The notes below the pieces were generated by a model, which was not told the origin of the DNA, did no database searches, and saw only the letters and a program-made list of their open reading frames with translations. A stretch of DNA of 64,000 bases, taken from Isoetes taiwanensis (Eukaryota > Streptophyta > Lycopodiopsida > Isoetales > Isoetaceae). Location: assembly GCA_021234155.1 (NCBI GenBank), contig JAJEKV010000003.1:32471166-32535165 (forward strand), given 5' to 3'. Each line of letters begins with the position of its first letter. Position 1 is the stretch's first letter. The position numbers were made by a program, and so were the translations under genes. This document shows, one piece after another, positions 11,736 to 24,600 of the stretch.

Positions 11736-11814
11736 GCCGAAGGCTTATCATTAGGGTTTTTTCTCGAAAATCCGAAAGGGCGGGGTTTTTTAATCCCGGT
11801 GATAAGCTTTCGGC
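11736..11814 (+). ncRNA. ENE-like structured RNA hairpin, copy 1
   Basis: A 79-nt hairpin. The outer stem is GCCGAAGGCTTATCA with TGATAAGCTTTCGGC. Next come GGG/CCC pairs, then an internal loop with six T on each strand. The inner stem CTCG/CGGG follows, then an AAAA bulge and TCC-GAAA-GGG, a GNRA-type tetraloop. The second copy at 60905-60983 has the same length and core but a different, still complementary outer stem. U-rich internal loops of this form are the hallmark of ENE elements, which clamp poly(A) tails in a triple helix and are known from plant transposon RNAs. Function here is inference. Confidence 0.6.
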
Positions 11815-11933
11815 AGGTACATCGGCGACTCATCTATTAGCATTGTATTTTTTGGGGTAGTTCGCATGTGTGCAGCTACCCACTGTCCACCATTGTAGAA
11901 AATCTGCTGAGATGAATGAGAAGCCTATCTATC

Positions 11934-11974
11934 TCGGGCGGTTTGTTGGTTTCATGCGAGCCCCATCCTAGAAT
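11934..11974. repeat. Split direct repeat B2 of the miniature element
   Basis: Right terminal repeat, 41 bp, identical to B1 at 11269-11309 over essentially its whole length. It ends CCATCCTAGAAT; the flank then diverges from the A2 sequence that follows B1. Confidence 0.85.
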
Positions 11975-12704
11975 GCTTGTTTTCTTGCAAATCTCGGTTG
12001 CGCAAGAAAGTTGGAGTACCATGCCACTGTAGCAATATTCTTGATTAGAACCACAGTAACAGGCTTGCATGCAGGAATGAAGCTTTGGGGTTACAGCTTT
12101 GGCCGGTTTTGCTCTGCCTAAAAGCTTTGATGTGTACAGAACAGATTTTATGTTGTAAATCCTCATGGAAATTATGGTGACTGTATTCATGTGGAAGCCA
12201 CTTTGTGGTATATGAAGAACAGAAGTTTTGAAAATCAACAGAGAATCACTTGAAATTTCGACTTTAAAAATCAAGGTGATTAGAGCTAAAATTTCAAGGT
12301 GGTTAAAATTTCGGCATCCCAAAAGCCAAAGTCGTTAGCTGCACGTTCATATCAAAAATACAAAACTAGCATTAGGGCAGGTTTGGGGTAAAGGTTGGAT
12401 GGGTTTAAGTGAGGGGAGAAGGGTAGATGAAGGATAAGAAAAGCAATAAGAGTAGAAAAAATTAGAAGGAAGCATATAGGGTTGTGCTTGGTTGTTAGGG
12501 GGAAAGACATTGCATTGAGATGACAATTCTTCTTATCTAGACACTTAGTGTCATTGAGATTTAGCAGTTCACTTGTGGATCAAGAAGCATTTTCTTGTAC
12601 AATATTAATTTGTGTATCTACTTAAAGCTCTCTCACAATACGTTTGTTGCACCTCCCTTTTTTGGTCCCATAGGCCGATTGGTCTTCGTGGATTATAAAA
12701 ACTC

Positions 12705-12781
12705 TATTCTATTCTATTCTATTCTATTCTATTCTATTCTATTCTATTCTATTCTATTCTATTCTATTCTATTCTATTCTC
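12705..12781. repeat. (ATTCT)n microsatellite, ~15 units
   Basis: An uninterrupted run of about 15 ATTCT pentanucleotides. The plus frame through it (FYSIL repeats) is an artefact. It ends 7 bases before a Helitron-like terminus at 12789; Helitron ends often sit in AT-rich simple sequence. Confidence 0.97.
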
Positions 12782-12788
12782 ATTAAAA

Positions 12789-12818
12789 CTAGTAACGGGT
12801 GCCCGGCGTTGCCGGGCA
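12789..12818 (-). mobile_element. Helitron-like 3' terminus
   Basis: On the minus strand the perfect hairpin TGCCCGGCAACGCCGGGCA is followed by CCCGTTA and CTAG, then T. Hairpin, short spacer and CTAG match the 3' end rule of Helitrons (hairpin then CTRR, insertion between A and T). The body would lie at higher coordinates. No Rep/helicase ORF is visible, so it would be a non-autonomous copy. Confidence 0.6.
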
Positions 12819-15727
12819 TAAATACGGTTCTACTGCAAGAATCGAACTTTACTTCTTGCATTTCTTCTTCTAGATGTCCTATGAATTCCTGATGTCTTAT
12901 GGATTCTACAACTGTCTCTTTATTGCGTCTTGTTGCATTTGGATAAGTCAAATGATTCGTGATATTTACTTTATAGGAACTCAAATTGAAGGGATTGAAT
13001 GGGTGTAATAGTGACCGGTTGGAGTTACAAATAAACAAATATCTTACTTAGTAAATTGGGATTTGCTGGTCTTTAGCAACAATGTCTTATATCGGGCTTA
13101 GTAAAGGCTCTTGATATTTGAATGAGGATGATGCATTCATAGTTAAGGTGCAATATTTTGCTTTGTAGTTGTGTGCAACATAGAGTGTAACTACATATGC
13201 GCTTGGTGATGATCTATGTATACACTTGGTGATGAAAGTAGTGTGAACTGCTTTGCATCAATGTGTTGATATTTTCCAAGATGGGAGTAGTGTGGGTATG
13301 GATTCTATTTTGTAGCCTATGGGATTGAAGTTATGATAGCCAATGATATTACCGTACCTACATTTCACATATATTAGTTTAACTAAAAGTTGTTTAAAAC
13401 CATTTGAATAAGTTAAATTCGAGCAATATTTAAGAACAATATTGACACGAATAATATGCCACTAAAACTGTGCATAAGCTTCTTGCCAAAATGTGTTGCA
13501 ATTCAACACGTGAAGAAGAATTCAATACATACAAATTAATATTCAAAGTTCTATACTTGCACAGCTACAATGGGGCCTTAATTGTGACCATGATGTTCTA
13601 GTAAAGCCATAGCACAGAATGTTGAACATGAGTTGGTCAAAGCAATTGTCATTACAATATCTTTTAAATGATCCTATGTTAATTATATATGCACCAATAG
13701 GCATTCTAAATCATATTCATATCAACCAATAGATATCTATCAATCCTAGCATTGCATTAGATCTCTTCTTATGCGCAGCATCTTCATCTAATTAAACTAC
13801 ATACAGCATCTTCATGTAATTAAACTAAATACAACATCGGGAGGACCATGCAATATCTGTGTAGAAAAGTGCTACCAATTTGTGGTTGTATTGATATATC
13901 ACCACTTCTTACAGCGGAAAATAGGAATAGAACTTTCTTGTAGAATTGGACACCGGTAATATAAGATCAAGATGTGTTACTATAATGTCTATCTAGAATG
14001 AGCAGTACCTATCCAAAGTTCCATGCATACAAATATGGCTATGTTTAGTCATCCTAATATCTGCAACAAACACATCATATGAAATGTGGAAAAGCATCAA
14101 GTGCCATATAATCACATGGACATCAGCACAACACTAATATAAGATGTGATACTGTAGTGCTTATCAAGTTTCATGCTGCTAACTTTGACATGCTTGGGTG
14201 CAGGTAACCGGAGTTCTATTTCCCTTACATCTCATTTTCAGTTTGCGAAAAGTCTTTGGAAGAGTGACGCTTTAAGGACCAGATCTGCTGTTATGATTTT
14301 AATTTCATGTTGTTTAAAATACCAACGTATAAAGTATAGTCCTCTACCTTAGTTTCATACTACAGACTTTTGGGAAAGGAGCTACTTGTATAGTACTCTT
14401 ATCTTTGCTAATCACCGTATCTGCTTTAGCTCACATTTTGTATCTGAAATACAGTCTCGAATCCCTTTGGAAGTAAAGTACAACTTAATTTAGCATGCTC
14501 TCTATTTAAAACTACCTTTCTATGTATTTCTGCAAGGCCTCAATATTTTTATTTCTGATGTAGCACATTCAGTAAATTTAGTGTGAATAAACAAGATGTC
14601 ATGTGATTTTACATAAACTAAACATTGATTGGTTGGATTCTGTATTTCTGCTCTATCTTCATACAACATTGGAATGAACCATATGAAGCATATCTTGCTC
14701 CAGTGTTAATTCTTAGCTCTTTGTTTGCATATCCACTACCGCTAAATGACAAAGATGCATGATTCTAGCCATGCATGTCAGCACTTGGGCATGTACTTGA
14801 CATGCATGTTTGCAAAAAAAAGCTCTACTCGGGCATGCATTTTTGCACCATGAAAAACTCAGTTGCTTGCATGCTCGCATGCCACTTTCTTTAGGGAATG
14901 AATCTGAAACTCTGCCTGGCATGGACATCATATGAAATTACAGGAGAAGCATCAAGTGCCATATAATCACATGGACATCAGCACAATTATCATGTGCTAT
15001 GCTATGGAGAAGTTAGCAGCTAATTTCTTGTCAAAATCAACATAAGCTAGTGTATGGAGTAATGCCTGCACACTCATAATATAGGATTGTGAAGGGGAAA
15101 TGTTGAAAGCTAGATAGAAACCTATGGAAAGCTGTAAGCTGAGCAGAGATTGAAGATTTAGTTTTGAAACAAAATTGTTAGCGAGCAATGGCATTACTGC
15201 TTCACAATTATAAGGAAGATGTTCTACATTCAACACAGATTCTGTAGAATCTTGCCTATCTATTGCTCCATTATTGTACATGACTAACCCAAATTTCTCA
15301 GATGCATAAGGAGGAGAAGAAGAAAAACCATTAACATGCATATGGAAAAATAACATGCGCAGTCAATGTTAAAAAAGACAATGCCACTTGTTATCCTGCA
15401 TAGCTTGGCAGATCACGTCACTTGTGTTCAAATCGATAACAAAAATGGGTAACATACCTGAATGCAAGTTCTCTTAATGTGAAGTCTATCATTGCTCCCA
15501 TCCTTCTTGCTCCCATCCTTCTTACTATTACATTATTGTAGAAGAAGTGAGGACAAACTATTTGGGATACTCTTATGCATGCTAATATTTATGAAAGAGA
15601 CTCATCCTTTACTTGGCCAAGCTGACTCATACAATATCTTCCATCGTAGACATCCTGCATGCATGAAGCCTATACATCAGAGTCTATATACACTCATGCA
15701 AGGAATGTAGAGCCAAAATAATATCTA

Positions 15728-15755
15728 CTAGTTATGGTGCCTGGCGTTGCCGGGC
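15728..15755 (-). mobile_element. Helitron-like 3' terminus
   Basis: The minus strand reads hairpin GCCCGGCAACGCCAGGC, then ACCATAA and CTAG, then T. One base pair of the stem differs from the 12.8-kb copy. Same family, same orientation. Confidence 0.55.
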
Positions 15756-16432
15756 TTTAGTAATTATTTGAAGAGGTGGCTGTTTTATTGTTGTCTAGAA
15801 TAACAATATGGCCCCGAGGGGGCAAGGTAATATAGAATTGAGTTGAATTGAATGTGTTCTTATCATCCGCGATGAAGCTTTTAAGAGATAAAGATAAAGA
15901 AATCCATTGTGCAAAAACTTATGGATTTGATCTCAGATGTTGAACTATAGAGATGTTGCAGTGCATTGTTTTGTTTATATGATTTTTCTACCGTAATGAT
16001 TTTATGATGAGGCATTGGTAGGCTTTAGCAACCTATATAAATTTGTGGTGCAACGTAATAGCAACAATAGTTATAGTCGAAGTTAGACATACCCGTCTTT
16101 GGTTCAGAGAGAGGTAGTGGCGTCTAGCATTACTCATGATTTTATTATGATGAGTAGGCCTTGATGGTTGTGAACGAACGTAGTCTATAATTTTTGAACT
16201 ACACCATAGGATAAAGAATGCAATGGACAAAAATGTGTGTCAAAGTTTTGCATTTGCCATTATGAAACTTGGAAGGTATAATACGTGGTCATAATGGTTT
16301 ATTGAAGTGTATATTATATGCCTACATTTGAAATTCTTATTGGATTAGGAGTAGAAGGAAACATTGCAAAGGAAGACCATATGGGTGACTATTATCTTGA
16401 TCGTGCCCCACTTAGGCTTTGGACGTGTTGGA

Positions 16433-16590
16433 TTATTAAATTGAAGAATGCCAATAGTCAAGCTTTAGTGCAAACATAAAGAGCATGGACTTATGATATT
16501 GCACATTTTTGGATTGAGGAATGCCAATAGTCAAGCTTTAGTGCAAATATAAAGAGTATGGATTATGATATTGCACATTTTTGGATTACT
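16433..16590. repeat. Tandem duplication, ~80-bp unit x2
   Basis: Two near-identical copies containing AATGCCAATAGTCAAGCTTT and ending ATTGCACATTTTTGGATT lie head to tail, differing by a few substitutions and one short indel. Confidence 0.85.
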
Positions 16591-16795
16591 TTTCGTAGAT
16601 GAACTTATTTCATCTTAATCTTTGTAAAGAACCACTTGCCTAACAACGTAAACAATATAGGAGCCCATAGAACCAAACACTTGCGAACATAAACAACATT
16701 TGAGCCCATATAACCAAATTTTCATCGATGCAAGAAACCCTAACCACTTAATATTTGAACCCAATCAACTACAATGGCTCCACTTGTTTCACTTC

Positions 16796-16946
16796 AAACA
16801 TAATCAAACATTTGAAATAGTAATAGAACAAATTTGGCTTTGTTTTTTACTACATCCAACATTTTGCCAACCAAACATAATCAAACATTTGAAATAGTAA
16901 TAGAACAAATTTGGCTCTATTTTTTACTACATCCAACATTTTGCCG
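16796..16946. repeat. Tandem duplication, ~76-bp unit x2
   Basis: The unit beginning ACATAATCAAACATTTGAAA and ending ACATCCAACATTTTGCC occurs twice in a row with one or two differences, indicating a recent duplication. Confidence 0.9.
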
Positions 16947-17454
16947 TTACATTACATGAAAGTACATCTTGGAGGACTGCGATTCTTCCCTGAGATTACA
17001 CACATCATGAATACAATAGAGGGAATTTACTCTACATTTGGCATTGACGGCTTAATAAACGTTGTCATTCATGGCTTGATAAAATGCTCACGCTATTTAA
17101 TCAAAAGCTTTCTTGAGTAGAAGATTCCCCTCACTTTAGATTTTCCAAAAGAACATGCCTGGGCTCTTTCTTGAACTTTTTGCACTTGTTAAGGGCATGC
17201 ATACTGCGGTTTACACCAAAATTATATGGTCTACAAAACAATTGCAAAACAACTGCAGCGAATGTAGAAATAAGATATACCTTACAAAGATGCTTATCGA
17301 ATAGCCTGACGTAATGCCTTGTTCAGCTCTCAACTGAACTGCTGTGTTTTGTACAAATAAATATGCTATATATAGTGGAGATTAACATTATCTCAAATTG
17401 TTGTACTCTATGAGATCAACCACATGAGATCACGGCAAGAAGACAGACACAAAT

Positions 17455-17870
17455 CTCCAAATAGTGTCATAATGAACTGCGTCCAACAGATTGAGAATTC
17501 AGGCTCTACCAAATAAATCATGAGAATCTCTAGCATATACTTGGCATGTGGCTCCATTATCTATAATGCAATTGCAGAACAGCAACAAATGTACCAAGAT
17601 ACCTTACAAGTGAGACAATGCAAATCTCCAAATAGTGTGATAATGAACTTAATGAATTTGTCCACCAGATTGAGAATTTGGGCTCTAGCAAATGAATCAT
17701 GAGAATCTCTAGCATGTACTTGGCATGTGGCTCTATTATCTACAATGCAATTGAAAACAGTAATAAATGTACCATGATATAACTTACCAGTAGGACGAAG
17801 CAAATCTCCAAAAAGGAGAGAACTGTATATGAGTAGGATGAAGCAAATCTCCAAAAAGGAGGGAACTGTA
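17455..17870. repeat. Tandem array, ~174-bp unit, two full and partial copies
   Basis: A block containing AAATCTCCAAATAGTGT, ATCATGAGAATCTCTAGCAT and ACTTGGCATGTGGCTC repeats with a period of about 174 bp. Shorter AAATCTCCAAAAAGGAG units follow at 17800-17870. It is non-coding and the copies have diverged moderately. Confidence 0.8.
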
Positions 17871-19829
17871 TATGAGAATATCTAAACTGCATAGCTGCGT
17901 CATTATGAACTGTGTCTATCAGATTAAGAATTCAGATTGAGACTATGGCAATTACAATGTGTTGTACATCATGCAGATGGGCAGAAAGTTGCCCCAAGAT
18001 AGTCTCTCAATGAAGTCTACAAAATAAAATGAATAGAGAAAAGAAATAATACCTGCATTTTGTCATAGACCACTACTAACGAAACATAAAAGTTCGTTTC
18101 ACTTCTGCCCTGACAAAATACATAGAATTTTTAAAGCTGATATAAATTTTCAAGATGATTAATGATAACTCTTGTCTCAGTCCCATATCTCTAATATCTA
18201 AACAAAATGAAGATGTCAACTATCAAGGAGCCCAAGTTACCTCTAAGATGTCATCTATATGGGGCTAGCTTTGATCCGATGATTGAATATTCAGATGTGA
18301 TGGAACATATTTAATAGGAGCCAAATTACAATTGAATACTTCAATCCTTAGATCTGCAAGAATTGAGCAAAAGGCATCCATAAATGTGATGCAGTCGACG
18401 AAGTTATAGTAGCAAACATATAGAAGATAAAGATAGCTAAAGGAAATGCGAAATTCCGGTTAACAATATGATGCCTCTGTCATATAATGATTATGATAAA
18501 CATTCAAGCCAGGTGAGTAAGTCTGTAGTAGATAGGAGATTACTTAACTATGGGCATTGAAATCCAGGAACAGAGCACTGGAGCAGTGAATTAACATCCT
18601 CCAGATTCTTGCTAGAACAGTTGCAACCTAACCCACCTAGGCATTCAGTGACAACGGCAAGGAGAAGCAGACGGCTTTGTTATTTGGCAAAAATCTGTGT
18701 CAATCCAGGATGGAATAGACGCAATGTATCATTGCCAATATGGCAAGCAGAGGTCTGAGAGTAAAAGTTAGGAAGAGACTTGTGGATTTTCACATGCAAC
18801 CTCATAGACAGAAAGTTCAAACAATAAATATACAATTACATCAAAACTCAAAAGTTTAGCAGTGTATAGCAGTGTATTCGAGAGAACTTACCAATTACAT
18901 TTCTAACGTGGACTCATTTCTGCATGTAATTTCTAGATGAAGATCAGATGTTGGATATGTGCCATGGATATGACTATATGTGCCTGTAAAAAAGCTAGAA
19001 GTAGTTTAGAAAAACAAATACAGCAAAAGAATGGCACAAATAATATGTCTGCATGTAATTTCTAGACTCAGGTCAAATATTAGAGAAACCACAAAGCGCT
19101 TACAATAGCTATAGCTCCAGAGGCAAAAATATTGGTTTACAGAACTCCCTAAATGAATGAAGACCTATGTTAACTCCCTATCATTCCAGCGAGGATCCCA
19201 CGATTTATTCCCCAATGGGAAAAGCCTCTGTAATCAGATAGCAGGAAAGGGAAGGGGCCTAATTTAAGGGTAAGGCTACCGGGGCAGCACAAAAATGGTA
19301 AGGCTGTTTGCCAGGCACTTCGAATCTGCCCTGTGATTAACAAAAATCTCTTCTTGTTTAACGTTTCCAGTCAGACAAAATTCATCCACAGAAATGGGAA
19401 GCCTCTGGCCGGAACAAATAGCATCTCTTTGCAGCTTTAGCTTCGCATCTGAAGCTCAGGATCTACGCAGTATTGATGAGCTTAGCCTAAGAACTGTTTT
19501 AAAGTTTAAAACTGAAGCTTTGCCGGCTCTGGAGCTGTTGCTGAAGCTCTTGGCCGAAATCAGAAGCGCAGAACCGTTGAAAATGAAAAAAAATCCTCCC
19601 CAACTTCTATCTAGCAAAAATATAAAAGCATTGCCAATCCAACAGAAGTCCCAGCCAGATTGTCAAACCAAGCAACGAATTACAAAAAACTCTACCAATG
19701 CAAAATCGTCTGTTGGCGTGTTTGGCCAGATTCCGTGTTTGGCCAGATTCCGGACCTGCATGACGCATCTCTGATCATGAAAACAAACTTTAGCCCGGAT
19801 TCTTACTTCACAACATACCTATAAGGGGC

Positions 19830-21650
19830 ATGATTCATTTTTCAAATGTCCTCCATGCCGTATTCTTCGATTCGACACCTTGCAATTTGCAAGCGTGGAG
19901 CAAGACGAGCCCAAGAAACCCAAAACCCTACTCGAAATAATACAGAAGAAACTGGTCTCGATTTTTGGAAGTGTGGAAATATTTCCCGGCAACCAAAATC
20001 CACAAAATCTTAGGAAATCAAATTAAAAAAAATTCCAAAAACATTTTCCACCAAGCCGGAAAATCCAAAATTAACAAGATTGATTGATTGATACAAATAG
20101 CACAAATTCAATAAACAAATATAGACATCTGGACGGCCTATATTTTGCCCATCTGTTTGTTTGACCCAGATAAGGCTTCTTGCACATAACCCCTAAAATC
20201 GCAGTGATATCATGCAAAAAACCATTTGCAGAAAAGTGTCCACATCCAAGTTGTTAGAAGCAAGAAGATGGATGATTTTCCAGCTAGAAATGCTATTGCA
20301 GAAGTTGTGATTGGCACTATGAAGCAAGCTGCAACATTTTCAAGAACAAAGAACGCGTGAAGTGCAAATGAGAACAATCAGAGATCAGAGCTGTTGGATT
20401 CACATCTCCCCTCCAGCTATGCTCAGTGTGCAGACAATTACCACATGTACATGGGGACACAGAGAGATAAGGAGGACCCCCTGCTATAGATGGGTCACCC
20501 TAGACGGGCTTGACACAGGAACATAAACACAGACAGTAGTCTACATTGCAGTGAGCAAAAGACATAGGAAGAGAGGTAGACAACTTAACAACAAAACCAA
20601 TGTGAAGAATAAGAACCATCGAAGGAGAAGATTGGGAAAAGGAGGAAGCAAAACTGTAAATCCACATATTATTCGTGCAAATATCCATTAAAATATTCAG
20701 CCCCAACAATTTTGTTCCTAGGATGTGTTGCTAGATCCGAAGACACATTTTAAGCTACAACTTTCTTCAGCATTAGAAAACCATGAAAAGGCAAGTTTAA
20801 TAATACCTAAAAGATCGAAGCTTCTTTCTACAAAAAGGGCATAAATCATTTACCTGTATAGTGAAAAAGTTAGAATCAGATATGGACTGAAATTGACAAA
20901 GAACAATCAAAGAACACATGCAACAAAACAAAGAAACATAATTAGGGCTAAGGATGCTTACTGATACACTGAAAGGCTGAAGGAGTTGCATATAAAAATT
21001 GAACTATTATCTTGGCCTCATCGGGTTCTTTTATAAACTTTCAAAGATTTATACTTCTAACCAAAATCACAGTGCAACCCCAAAAAATAAATCACCAATC
21101 CATTCTAAAGCTTTGTAAGTGATCTGCTGTAAGTTACAAAACTCACATAATGCCACGTCTTACTAAAGAAAGACTGAAGATTGAAGTCTCTGCAACGAAG
21201 AAGGCGTTCAGCCGTAGAAGCATGTGTCAAGCACATCTCCTGCACATCTTAATACTTAACACTGAAGATTGAAACATCTGCAACGAAATTATACCTAGTT
21301 TATTGCACAAATGCCCAGATAACCACAAAACGATTTATCATGTCTGAAGGCCAGAACCATCTACGCCGATCATAGTTAGGGCTATTATGCCGATTTGCTT
21401 CTGCTAGGCGTGTCTTCCATGCCGAAATCGTAACTCAGATCTTCCGTGCTGTGCTCATGCCGCTAAAAATTGGGGATCGATAAGAGCCCCCATAATTGGA
21501 TTTCGTGGTAAAGCTCAAGGCCCGATTTTTGGAACACTGTGAAAATTTTCTGGCAAAAAAAAACCCCAAACCTTAGAAAACTAACTTAAAAAAAAATCTA
21601 AAATTTTTTCCTCTAGATCGGAAAAACCGAAATTAAACAAGAGATATAGC
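19830..21650. repeat. Pair of diverged dispersed repeats (19830-20090, 21430-21650)
   Basis: Both segments contain a CATGCCG start, GATTTTTGGAA, GTGGAAATATTTC or GTGAAAATTTTC, a run of AAAATCTTAGGAAA type and a final GGAAAA-CC-AAATTAA block in the same order and orientation. They look like the same end of an unidentified repeat family inserted twice. No termini were resolved. Confidence 0.45.
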
Positions 21651-24600
21651 TTCATCCCTTCGACAGAAAAGAAAAGAGAAGAAAGTTTTTCTAGAGAATT
21701 GTTCTTTTCCCAAGCATATTTCTGAATAAACTTAGGAGGCATCTTTTAATTCCTTTCCAAACATAAATAATATGTTGCAACACGATAGATGATAGATTGT
21801 AAAGGGAGGTAATCATGTATGCAATGACATTATGCTTCAACTTAAACTAACCGGTGTCTCTTGTTGATTGTATTGGAGTACATTTGTTAAAAGGACTTAT
21901 TTGCAAATATTACATGCAACAACAAGGCTATTAACTAGAAGAAGAAAATTAATTTTTATATTATGCCACATTGGTAGTATCCAAATGGACATATGATGTG
22001 CACACCATGCCACCACTGCTTTATGGAGTCCTACCTCAACTACATTACATTGAATATGACTCTGGACAGCTTTGAACTCAAGATTGCTCTAAATCTAGTG
22101 TATTTGAAAGTAGAAGATTCAAGTTTGCTCAAGATACTCAAAGGACATATTAAATTTGGTATTCCCTTGTACATGTCACTAACCATGGGATGCCATCTTC
22201 TTTTGTCATTGTCCACTTTTGAGCATGATGTAGAGAATATTATGCATAGAATATTATACGACATGAGAAGCATTCATATGTGAGTACCAATTGATCCAAG
22301 TCTTGACTCTCCACCTTAAGTTGTTTTCTATGATATAAAATCACAAGCCCAATGTATTTAGGCCAATGGTAATTGTCCAAAGAAATTTTTATATGGCACC
22401 TTTATTTGTTTCCTCTTTCTTTTTTCCAAATTAAAAGACAACAAAACATTCTTCATTAATATCGTCCCAAACCTACATTCAAAAGTACATTCATGAGCTC
22501 GTGCAAAAGATTTCCTAGCAAATAAGAAACCAAAAAGGGATAAGCTTATACTTTTCAAGTTTGAACTATAAACATTAAGGCTTATCACCTCGTAGAAAAG
22601 TATTTCTTGCATGACTTCTCCATTAAATTTGCAAAATCGAGTGTAAAACTGAAAAGAAGATATTCTATCGCAATTCATGGATGGCAATTGCCTAAAGAAA
22701 CGTTCAGTTGTCATAATCTTGCCAATGCTATGTAAAAGAAGAGACATGCGTGTCATGGAAATTCTATTTTCACAAATACAGATTGTATTCCATGATATTA
22801 CATCCCTTAGAAGGCAACTAGTTTTATGCTATTAAGAGAACATGCGACTCCATTCTACTTCTATTAATCTGGTCATGTATAATCTTCAGGACCGCGGCAT
22901 AAATCTTCGTGTTTGTAATACTACCTAACGTCTACTTTTAATAATACAATTCACGGGTTGCCTTACATTGATCCTATTTAGCATTGGCAACAATGTCAAA
23001 GTCAACAGTAATTGCAGTCCATGTCAACAAGTGCGGTGCCTACATATACATCAGTTGTGCCATCGTTCTGCCCTATATCAGATAATAATGATAGCACAAT
23101 GCTTGCAAAATTTGTAAGCTTAGTAAGTTTTATACTACGAGCAAAACATGTTGATTTTGTATAAATAATTGTTCATCTATACAAAGAGTATTGGAGAAAT
23201 CTTGAGAAACGCTTTAAGTACCTACATGGCATGCCATTATATGGCAGAGAACATGGCCAATTCATTGATACCTAGCGGATGTCCCAGTAGTGATGCTCTA
23301 TGATATGTACATTCGATAGGCATGTCTCTTACAAATACTGCATTGTGCTCTATTAGTATGCGAACTAAGTTTCTAAAGGCATGCCATAATAGACATTTGT
23401 TAAACAAGATAGAAAGCGTGACAACAAATCCAAAGCATCCAAAGCTTGACTTGGAGTTTGAGTCATGTAGAAAGATTATAGCTATTTTGAAAATAACATA
23501 TAACTATAACTTTGGAGCATATGAAGCAAATGTGCAAAACAACTTGTTTACCTGCAAAATTCTTTTATGGAGGAAAATGCCTATTGTTCATATAAGATGT
23601 GCACCTCTAGTGATATAAGAAGTTTCTTTGTTGTCCACTATTGCAGAAAATACTGTTGAGCTGAAATAGCACTGAAGTGACACATAAAAGTTAGAAAAAC
23701 GGAGGAATCTACTTGTTTACCTTATTATCCCAAGTGTGCCATAGCTTCTAGATATCCAAAACCAAAACGAGTTTTACAGAAGCAAGACCAGTTACTTGGT
23801 TAATTTGGAGGTCCTCTGCGTCCAGTTGACAGTTGACGATGTGCTTCAAAATCCATAGCATCAGCCTTGTTGGTGCTAAACTGATCACAACTGCAAACTA
23901 CATTACAAAGCTTCTCAATCCTAGCATCTTTCTTAGCGGTTGGAGCTTACCAAATTGTATATGCTCACTATTTCTACCAATAAATGCTTAGTAGCATGTG
24001 TTGGTAATTCCATAACCTGCGCCCACTTGAGGTTTTTGTTGGCCTTTTCATTTTCAACATTCAGCCCTATAAAGGGCTCTAAATCTTAATATAGCCTAAA
24101 GGAGTAGCAGGAGCAGTGCATTTGTGCAAGAGACCCTGTGAACCAAAAGAAGTATGACTTTTAAAGCTCAGTTTGCATCATCAAAATCTTATCTGCTATC
24201 TGCTGATACAATAACAGAGCTAATAGTATTTCTAAATTGGCGAATCCTAAATATGCTAAGTTGTTCTATCGCAATGTAAACCAGTAAGATATTTGAAGAT
24301 ATATTTGCAGCTAAGGTTTCCACAGAGGCAAATGCCATACCAACACAAAAAATGGACTTTGCTGCTCAAATTAGCTCAGGAAAAATGTGAATGCTTCTTG
24401 CCTTTTACAAACAACTTAGTTGTTCTACAAAGCTTATCAAATCTGAAAATAAAACCGTGGTCGAATGACCCAAATCAAGAAACACAATTAACCTGATGAG
24501 GAGAAGGAGATCGACCTCTGCATTTAGAAAACCCAATCCAACAGCTTCGTACCCTGCTAAAGATCATATCAGAAAATCATGCTTTTAGAACCGTACTGTA

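Larger units (their letters stand above)
10951..11974. mobile_element. Miniature split-direct-repeat (Ngaro/DIRS-like) element
   Basis: A ~1.0-kb non-coding element with the order A1 (10951-11126), unique 142 bp, B1 (11269-11309), A2 (11310-11489), unique ~445 bp, B2 (11934-11974). A1 and A2 are near-identical, starting CCCGTCGATCCGAGACATCG; A2 has one extra ATGC. B1 and B2 both run TCGGGCGGTTTGTTGGTTTC to CCATCCTAGAAT. The end of B is the reverse complement of a block inside A (ATTCTAGGATGGGGC). The larger retrotransposon at 56.2-61.1 kb has the same A-B-A-B plan, and both carry the same hairpin type between A2 and B2. The small element encodes nothing, so it would depend on enzymes supplied in trans. 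An LTR interpretation does not explain the separate B repeats. Confidence 0.75.

Noticed and set aside
10951-11974. LTR retrotransposon or simple tandem duplication for the ~177-bp repeats
   Set aside because: A second pair of repeats (B1, B2) in the order A-B-A-B and the junction palindrome fit split direct repeats; there is no TG..CA border or primer site.
12595-12786. Protein-coding frame with FYSIL repeats
   Set aside because: It is a translation of the ATTCT microsatellite.
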